From NCBI GenBank assembly GCA_027475525.1, contig JAMWFC010000028.1, positions 732,831 through 796,830 on the forward strand: a stretch of 64,000 bases of DNA, in the 5' to 3' direction. Position numbers and translations under genes: made by a program. This document shows positions 56,901-64,000 of this stretch, piece after piece (position 1 is the stretch's first letter; every line of letters starts with the position of its first letter). Origin of the DNA: Macrolepiota albuminosa. Lineage: Eukaryota; Basidiomycota; Agaricomycetes; Agaricales; Agaricaceae. The notes beneath the pieces were generated by a model, which saw nothing but the letters and a program-made list of their open reading frames with translations, was not told the DNA's origin and searched no databases.

Positions 56901-57590
56901 TGGATGTACATAACAACAAATCGTAACCTCTTGAGCATCCAGTTACACTTAGCATTCAAATTGCACTAGCTTTATCTGACTTCATCACTAAGTCAGGCAC
57001 TAGCCTCATCTATCTCATCTTTGTTGTTTACGGTGCCATCTACAGGCACATTACGCTGCACTACTCACCTTTTCTCCTATATCTTTGTTTAAACTACAAT
57101 GCTTACCATCTGTTAGGTAGCACCCAAGGCACTATCATTTAGTGCATTGTTCTATCACCTCTGCTCAAGCACACTGAGACCCTGTTAGGACTCCTCACAA
57201 CTACATACGCCAAACGCTGGAGACGGCATTGTACTGTGTATACATCCAGCGCACCCAACTACAGTTGGCGTCATTAGCATGGTCATCATAGGTATAGGCT
57301 TGAGTAATTCCGAGTCGCTAAGTTCTGGTGATAATGACCTAGATAGCTCTTCTAAAGGAGTAAGTGGCATATGATTTTTGCCTGCTAAATACTCAAAAGG
57401 TCAGGAAAAAGGGAAAAAGCTTTCTGCTAGGCTATCTGGGGCAGCCTCAAGCTCCTGGTCTTAAGTCTGTCTTGGTAGCACACCTGGTAAATGTGGTGAG
57501 TCAGTGGTACTTTGTTCAAAAGCGCTCTCCAACAGGAGGCAGTGCTGTTGCTGGGCTTGAGTTTCTGGCAGAATTCTGTCTTAATAGAAC
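53903..57590 (-). pseudogene. Gypsy A gag-pro, interrupted by a reversed solo LTR
   Basis: Gag blocks LSPKWDKTKPHKLMQYFREL and a zinc knuckle CHFCGEAGHIITRGCC match B. Gag and protease are continuous here (KPVGGYHPMVPIYNMEKSK), showing that the family encodes a gag-pro fusion. The protease has VDSRSQI where B has VDSGSQI, a lost catalytic glycine. The gag region is split between 56205 and 57278 by a solo LTR. It retains about 110 bp of leader, missing in B, between gag and LTR. Confidence 0.88.
56202..57277 (-). mobile_element. Solo gypsy LTR, reversed, inside gypsy A gag
   Basis: The LTR is 56206-57273, opposite in orientation to the LTRs of A, flanked by TTAG (56202-56205 and 57274-57277). 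It carries three extra bases (TGT) before TGATAGG at one end. The middle is diverged from the B LTR, so it represents an older or different subfamily. Gag reads through when the LTR and one TTAG are ignored. Confidence 0.88.
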
Positions 57591-57608
57591 CTCTTGCAGT
57601 GGGCTCCA
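57591..57608 (-). promoter_or_regulatory. Primer binding site of the A/B family
   Basis: The minus strand reads TGGAGCCCACTGCAAGAG, three bases after the end of the LTR of A (CATCA). TGG plus a run complementary to a tRNA 3' end is the usual gypsy primer site; I cannot name the tRNA. B lacks this stretch. Confidence 0.6.
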
Positions 57609-57611
57609 AAA

Positions 57612-57945
57612 TGATGCTAACTGTGGTTGGATGTGCTGAACGTATATACAGTACAATGCCATCTTCAGTGCCTGGCATACGTAGTTGTAAGGAGTCCTGA
57701 CAGGGTTCTGGTATGCTCAAGCAGATGTGATAGAACAATGCACTAGATGATAGCGCCTCGGGTGCTACCTAGCAAATGATAAGCACCATAGCTTAAGCAG
57801 AGATAAAGATAAAAAGACAAGTAGTGCAGTGTAATGTGCCTGTAGGTGGCACTATAAATGACAAAGATGAGATAGACAAAGTTAGTGCCTAACTTAGTGA
57901 CAAAGTCAGACAGGGCTAGCGCAATTTAAATGCTAAGTGTAACTT
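57612..57945 (-). repeat. Gypsy A right LTR (5' LTR), truncated
   Basis: TGATGCTAACTG onward matches the first third of the B LTR; homology stops at about 57945, where pogo-type sequence begins. Confidence 0.85.
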
Positions 57946-57956
57946 AATATATTGTG

Positions 57957-60410
57957 ATCGACTCTGATAATGATAGGCCAAATCTGCCATTAAGAAAAAC
58001 AGCAAAAAAAGTGATTATAATCTGTGACATAGACTCTGAAGCAGAATTAGTACAGCTTCAATTTCCATTGTCAAAGTCAACATCTATTCCTATGCCAGCA
58101 CCAAAATTATTCCAGGCTATGGTCATGGTCCCAGATACATTAATGAAAAAGCCACTTTGTCAAGCAACTTTATTTAGTCTTGGTGTAAAGAAGCTGACTC
58201 AAGAAGAAGCAACTGAATAGATGCAGAGGAATGTTGTAAAATAGCTGTAGATCACTAGAAAAGGAAAGGAATGCTGGAGGAAAAACACATGTTGAGAAAG
58301 CAGCTTCTGAACTATGAAAGACAGTAGAGGCATCAGAAGAAAAAAAAGATCCAGCCAAGGCACATAATGTTGAAGATGTGGTTTTTAAACATTCTTGTTT
58401 ATTGGGAATTGGACACTGTGATAGTGACATTCCAGAGCTTTCACATCCAGATAGGAAAAAGTAGAAGAAGGGCAGGAATAGAAAAAAGAGAGGTGTTGTA
58501 CAGAGCCAATATACACACATCAACTGATACCATCCATTCTTATGGGCTCCTATCAATTGCATTGCTCCTTGTATTGCCTGGTTAGCTGCATTCATTACTT
58601 GAACACTTCAATATGAGCAGCCTGAATTATATAGACATCTGTATAAAGGAACAGTTCAGAAATGGATTTCAAAAATGAAGAAGCAATGGTCAAAACAAAC
58701 TCTGAAAAATGTTGAATGGTGTCATACACTTGCAGGAACAGGGTGTGTAGGTATTTTAGCATCATATCCTGAGATTGTTGAGGAGATCAAGAAACAGCTG
58801 AAGGATTTATATGAGTCTAATATAACTGTTAGTCAAATGCTTGGTTGCTTTATTGCATTAGCTGTGATTGAAGCTAGGAAACTTGAACTCTTGAAAACTT
58901 TCAGATGCACTGAGGTCAGTTCAGTTCTATTTTAGTATCTTTTTTTATTTGACTGAGCAAGAATCTGCTTTTAGCATTACATTGGTTTTTTTTCTGAAAG
59001 CATCATAAAATGAACTGTGTGACATAGCACACATGCAGGGAGTCATGTTCCTGATAACACAGCTGAGCTGTGTAAATGATGTGCATTCCAAATCATCCAT
59101 CTCATAGTTTTCTATGAGATTCCACTCAAACTCCTGATCAATATGGATCAAACAGAGATTTTTGTTCTGATGTCTTACAATAGGATGTATTATGACAAAG
59201 GTGCTAGACAGATTGAAACTGTTGCCTATGATAAGAAGTGTGCCTATACATTATGTGTTGCAACATCAGCTGCTGGCAATATTCTTCCATTTCAGCAAGT
59301 CTGGTCAGAAAAAACCAAGACATCACTTCCATTGCCTCAAGCATTAGGATATAATAAGGCTATTGATCTTAAAATTTGATTTGTTGCAGCTGATAGCCCC
59401 AAGAAGACAAGCCACTTCAGTACATTGAAAACAATAAAAGAATAGATGATCAACATTCTACTCTCATATGTGAAGTTGATTATTAAGATCTACAAACTTC
59501 CTGCAGATCAGAAGTCAATCCTTCTTATTAATTGCTATCTTGTTCATATCAGCCTGGAGTTCTGCACATATGTTTTTAACAAGCACCCAAATGTTTTTTT
59601 AATCTGTGCCTGCCAAATATGAGTTCAGCTTTTGGCTATTCCACTATATCTGAAACTCAAATGGCTACAGGTACAGGGATTTTTCAACCAGCAGTTGTTG
59701 GCATTCAATGCATTCTAAAACATTTTCTATGTCAAGAAGCATTCAAGTATCTTGTTGCTTGTCATGCTTCTTGACATAGAAAATGTTTTACAAAGCACAA
59801 ATTGCCAATGGTTTTGCATCAAACAAAATTAAGGTTACAACATCACTTTCTGCTCTTTGTGATGCCTTAGTACAGCCTGTTGTTGATCTTTTCAAATTTT
59901 TACAAAGCTATATAGGTTGTGAAATCATTTAAAAAATATCAACCATATATATTAATGTTATTTATTCTGAACAAGTTTTTTTGCACTCTAGGCTTAGGAA
60001 AAGTATACTGTTGACAACCTCAACCTTGGAGAAAAGTGCCTCAGTAATCAAAATACCAGAGCTGCCTATCATGCATATTACATGAAAGATGCAACATTCT
60101 AAAAGGAAATTGAAGACAGGATTGGAGTTGTTCCAGGAATAGAGATTGAAACAGTTGATATAAATGATCTTACCTATAAACATTTAAAAGGTGATAACAT
60201 GGATGATACTAATGTGCCTATTAGCTATGTTATTCACAAAGCTATTGGAATCAAAGTGAATAGTTTGGAGCCTGGTAAATATTGTGTTGATTATGATCAG
60301 TAGTTAAGAATGATGAATCTGGGGTTTTGCATGCTAATAATAGAAAAAAAGACATTTGGGCATATAACAAAGATGGAGTACTGTGGTCAGAGGCTTTTAG
60401 CTGTCTTTGA
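57957..60410 (+). pseudogene. Pogo-type (DDE_1) transposase, decayed
   Basis: Cut-and-paste transposase related to the pogo/Tigger-like DDE_1 proteins of basidiomycetes. Blocks in order: acidic N-terminus (IDSDNDRP); EQPELYRHLYKGTVQKWISK; LAGTGCVGILASYPEIVEEI; the DDE domain opening INMDQTEIFVL with VAYDKKCAYTLCVATSAAGN and ILPFQQVWSEKTK (59143-59330); KSILLINCYLVH near the second acidic position (Asn where Asp is expected); and a C-terminus IEDRIGVVPGIEIETVD to WAYNKDGVLWSEAF with TGA at 60408. Introns are likely near 58917-59100 and before 59990. Many stops and shifts. Confidence 0.7.
59716..59790. repeat. Perfect 27-bp inverted repeat with 21-bp spacer
   Basis: Left arm 59716-59742 and right arm 59764-59790 are exact reverse complements (core CTATGTCAAGAAGC). 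The left arm fits the transposase reading; the right arm does not. Confidence 0.95.
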
Positions 60411-60429
60411 GGATTGACCAGGGATAGTA

Positions 60430-61060
60430 GAAGTAGTTGAGGGGGTCTTGCAGTGCTAGATTGACTTGTGGTGCTAGATTGGATGCTGAATTGCACAGAG
60501 GCCATTCAACTTGAGATGGTTAAGCCTGCATCAGAGGCCACAAGAGATTCTACAAATCAAAGTGGGGCAGGGGGTTGTGACAGAGGTTTGGTTTGGGAGG
60601 TGCTGGGGCAGTTATGGGGGAGTGGGGCTAGAGTTGTCACAAGTACAGGGCGTCAATTGTTGTCACCTCAGGCAAGCTCATCAATATAGCACAGCATGTT
60701 GTCCATACTAGCAGTGTTGGCCTGGAGTCTCTGGAAGGTTATGAGTAGTAGAGGGACTGAGTTAGCCCTGTAGACTATTTAATTATAGCCAAGATGTTCT
60801 GTCATTCTTCCTATTGCTATTGTTCCAGAGTTGGGACTATGGAGAGGTGCTGGGGCCAACTCTGGAGGTTCCTATTGAATATGAATCAAGCAACCAGGGT
60901 CTATAGGGTTGTTAAGAGGTTGAGAAGAGGGAAACATTGATAGGACCCCATACAGGCTAGGTGCATTAATAGCAGGCTTGCCATTAGTTCTGGACACTTT
61001 ACCGCATGCATTCCAAACTTGATGCATATAATTTATCCATTTTAGGCCTTATCCAATGGC
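60430..61060 (-). pseudogene. Decayed minus-strand coding region, unidentified
   Basis: A single minus-strand reading shows coding-like composition over about 600 bp with four stops: NACGKVSRTNGKPAINAPSL, then Ser/Pro-rich sequence, a helical ITFQRLQANTASMDNML, and a Thr/Pro/Ser-rich end. It could be a gag-like region or a gene carried by an element. No motif is decisive. Confidence 0.25.
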
Positions 61061-61513
61061 CATGTATAGTAAGCAATGGATCTGATTAGTGATAGTACTG
61101 GTAGCAGCTGGAATGACAGCTGGCATTATGCCACCAGCAAGTATTGACAAGTAGCATCAATCAATCAGCATATGGCATAGTTAGCCAATGACAGCATTTA
61201 CAAAATAGGAATAATGTCATTTACTTATGACAGACAGCCTGACATTTACTCTGATGCCTGACACCTTTTGGTGCTTCTCTCTCAGTTAGATGGACAGCTT
61301 TCTTGCTTCATTTCTCAATATTTAGTTTAACGCATAACATTTAATTACATTACTTACAGTTCACCACCCCTTGACAATCCTTAGCTACTTGATGAAAAAC
61401 TTGTTTCTCACTATAAATACTTACTGTTGTTATTAGTTACCACGGAACAGAGTACCCCAATTTATCCCTCAGTTCACCTCACAGTTCAGATTTCTTTTGA
61501 GCTGACTAAGTTC
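61061..61513. other. Spacer, possible promoter or LTR remnant
   Basis: AT-rich. CTATAAATAC near 61409 resembles a TATA box on the plus strand. No repeat partner is in the window, so I cannot call an LTR. Confidence 0.25.
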
Positions 61514-62594
61514 TTAGTTGCCAACTGTCTGAACACTCTTAGTCTGCTTGCTGCAGTTACATTTATAGAACCTATGTGTCTTGCATTTACAGCAGGCATC
61601 ACATAGCTTAGTCATCACTAAGCCTCTAGTTTCCTTACCATGTCCTCTGCTGTACTTATCTCCTCTTATCCTTTAGACATACTTTGTAATTGGTGCATCT
61701 CCCTTGCCACATATCCTTACCAACTTCTGCTGCTGACTTTCACCAAATCTTACTGTTTAACTCATTTTTCTAACTTGTTCTCTGGAAACTGCCTGGAACT
61801 CCCTCAACCTTAGTGCACTCAACACATTTTTATACAGGTCAGTAGCCATAAACTGTATCTGCTACTGATCTACTTTTGAGCATTATCAATGTGTGAATTT
61901 CATTGAGCAGCTGCTGCAATTCTTTGTGGAGGATCATGTTGCATCTGTACTTGACCTTGGTTTGCTCCAGAAGCTCTCTACAGACAAGTCATTCTTTAAA
62001 CTTGACTAGGCAGTGTGCCCAGTTCTCTGGGATGTCCTTAAAGTTGTTATGTCCAAATTCTGTGAGTAGTGCCCTTGTCTGTTGTGCAAAGATTTCCAGT
62101 GAGATCCTGAGTGAGCAGAGCATCCCATCAAATTGACGTCCATACTCCTCAAAGCATTGTTGTTCCAAAGGCAACAGGGGGGTCTATGCAGGTAGAACAG
62201 CAGCTGAGTAATGTTGAAGTTGGTAGCTGTAGTTGGAAGGCTCATAGAGTTGAGGAGCAGGGCATTGATAATCATAGTAGGAGGTGGAGACAAAGGGACC
62301 CTTACTCAAAGGAATTGGGCAAGGTCTCCAATAGACTCCAGGGATGCTCTGATATGAGGAGACATCTACTGGTCATGCCATAGCTAGGTTGGGCAGAGGG
62401 GTCTAGCTGACTGAGGGCCCTAGATCATAAAGGAATAGATCAGGGGCCCAGTAGCAATAGATATGTTCGTGTTCATATAAGAGAGGTGGGTAGATGAGGT
62501 GGGGGGTCTGTGCAGAGTAGTGGTCAGACACTAGGTATCTGTAAGAGTTGGTCTAATAGCTCATGGTGTAGTAAATCTGAGTATATGTAGCCAT
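61514..62594 (-). pseudogene. Decayed minus-strand gene with Tyr/Pro-rich start and Cys cluster
   Basis: Starts at an ATG (62594). The first 130 codons are rich in Tyr and Pro (YYTMSY, YPPLLYEHEHIYCYW, SYYDYQCPAPQLYEPSNYSY); next comes a helical block EQQCFEEYGRQFDGMLCSLR, IFAQQTRALLTEFGHNNF and LLEQTKVKYRCNMILHKEL. After a probable intron or frame change it ends in a cysteine cluster CDACCKCKTHRFYKCNC (about 61551-61612) and a TAA at 61514. Several stops occur, and C-to-T change explains most of them. It could be a retroelement gag or an accessory gene; the family is not recognised. Confidence 0.35.
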
Positions 62595-64000
62595 CAAGAA
62601 TAGAATGATATAAGGAAAAGTCTTGATATTATGTCAGATTCTGCTGATTTAAAGGCTTTCCAGGAAAGCAATGCCCTTACAAGGCAGACTTGATCTATGT
62701 ATACTCAGGTATCTGGAACTCTGGACCATGCTCTGGAATTCAAGATGCAAAACAGGGGATACCTGGAGTCAGAAACTTAGTCTGAAGATTGAGGAAATTG
62801 AAGAGGGTTTTGAGGTTAAGGTCAAGTCAAGAATCAGGCATTCTAAGACAAGAATGGGGTTAATAAACTTAAAGTCGCAAAGTACATACTAATCTCAAAA
62901 GTATGTATGCCAGTTAAATGTGCTAGTCAATGCATATTAGTCAATCAAAGAGGCATACAAATAGTAAGTGTAATATCAAGACTAAGATAATACAAGAGAG
63001 TGGCTACTCTATAAGTACTGCGAGGGTCACTTCAGATTTCTGAGAAATTCTGGAATGTCTGGGATAGTTTCCAGGAGTCAATGAGTGGCAGTGGGCAGAA
63101 AGAGGACTGTATTCTGAGACTTGTGCATGTGGAGTTCACAATTAATTGGTCCAGAGAAAATGCCATTATGCATGATGTGTGATGGCTGATTGATCTAGCC
63201 TATCTATCAACAGGTTTTTCTATTAGCCAAATAATGCTGCTTCTGTTGATAGCTATCTCATTGCTCTGGAATCCCTCTGAATAATTCATTAGAGGCTCAT
63301 TGAGATGAGTCATGTACTTAATGCTGCACTTAGCACCTGCCTGCCTGATGAACCAAGACTCAGCATATACATGTCATTCTACATCACATAATGGTCTATC
63401 CCAAGCACTCTCACCATCCAATAATAATTATACATGAACTTGTCCTGACAAAAAATCTCCACAACTGCTGATATCCACATTGGTTTCATAAACATATGTG
63501 TCAGCCCATTCCCATGCATGCTAAACAGAATCTATATTCTATTAGCATCAGCAAAAGCCACACTTCAGCCCACCACCTACTGTTGTCTGTGCTGCAGCCC
63601 ACACCTGCTCATCCTTGCTCATCTTCTCTACCTCAACAAGCACAAACTCCCACTCAGGAAGATGTCATTAACATTAATAACAAATTTGTCTTTCCTTGCC
63701 ACTGAGCTAATTTGGACATATCCCAGTTAGATCTCAACAAATCAATGCTATATTTGTAGCCAAGTATCATGTTGACGATAACCAATTACTTATCTGGCTT
63801 CATGATGTTTAATCTATGTGGACAGGCACTACAATGCAGTATATTCACAATATTTGTGGCATTTGCTGGGTTTACAGCCCCAAATGATACTAGGCAATTG
63901 ACAAGGATCAACTTTATTTTCAGAGAAAGCAATGGCAAATAGCAGCATTATTTCTCTCTCCTAGGCCTATGCTAACTGAGATTTAGGACAGTACAGGGTT
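62595..64000. other. Unassigned right flank
   Basis: About 1.4 kb with only short frames (the longest is about 70 codons) and no recognisable domain, repeat or element boundary. Confidence 0.4.

Larger units (their letters stand above)
21997..57945 (-). mobile_element. Gypsy element A (oldest copy of A/B family), nested
   Basis: Ty3/gypsy element with gag-pol on the minus strand and spliced genes on the plus strand, in the same order as B. It is interrupted by gypsy C with everything inside C (26208-50050) and by a reversed solo LTR (56206-57273). The left LTR is internally deleted (402 bp) and the right LTR is cut short (334 bp). Compared with B, CpG positions are mostly TpG or CpA, frames carry many stops and start codons are lost. 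No target duplication can be read because the right LTR is truncated. Confidence 0.85.

Noticed and set aside
61061..61513. An LTR of another retroelement
   Set aside because: A TATA-like sequence is present but there is no second copy, target duplication or primer site in the window.
63496..63730. Overlapping 69-70 codon frames near the right end
   Set aside because: They are short, start-codon poor and lack any recognisable domain.

Overview
The window is a block of nested and decayed transposable elements from a eukaryotic genome, most likely a basidiomycete fungus and probably an Agaricomycete. The evidence is short introns of about 50-60 bp in the element genes, fungal-type Helitron, Tc1/mariner, pogo-like and Ty3/gypsy proteins, and heavy CpG to TpG/CpA decay of older copies. 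I see no convincing host gene, tRNA, rRNA or CRISPR array.

Layout. (1) 1-1722 is unassigned flank. (2) 1723-6940 is an intact Ty1/copia element with identical 226-bp LTRs, CAAAA target duplications and one 1526-codon gag-pol frame. (3) 7988-19087 is a Tc1/mariner element whose left inverted repeat is split by three head-to-tail Helitrons (8124-8941, 8942-17079, 17082-17554). The middle one carries a broken Rep/PIF1 gene, itself hit by a solo gypsy LTR at 14549-15594. (4) 19913-21551 is a second Tc1/mariner element. (5) 21997-57945 is a three-level nest. The oldest gypsy copy, A, was entered by gypsy C (26208-50050, TGTAC duplications). C was entered by gypsy B (26482-39963, ACGT duplications), which belongs to the same family as A. 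(6) A appears to sit inside a pogo-type transposase pseudogene, with a possible N-terminal piece at 21731-21996 and the rest at 57957-60410. (7) 60411-64000 holds decayed, unidentified minus-strand coding sequence.

The main biological finding is the A/B gypsy family. Its gag-pro and pol are on the minus strand. Between pol and the 3' LTR it carries about 5 kb of spliced genes (alpha, beta, gamma) on the opposite strand, two of them with TATA boxes. The layout is conserved in both copies, so it is part of the element. In both copies gag-pro and pol overlap by the four bases ATGA. Gypsy C carries a different extra frame of about 876 codons downstream of pol, on the same strand.

The main technical finding is fifteen two-copy tandem duplications in unrelated sequences, all with a period of exactly 77 bp. 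They break frames (77 is not a multiple of 3) and make one LTR 77 bp longer than its partner. They look like uncollapsed k-mer overlaps between assembly contigs and should be removed before any gene model is trusted.
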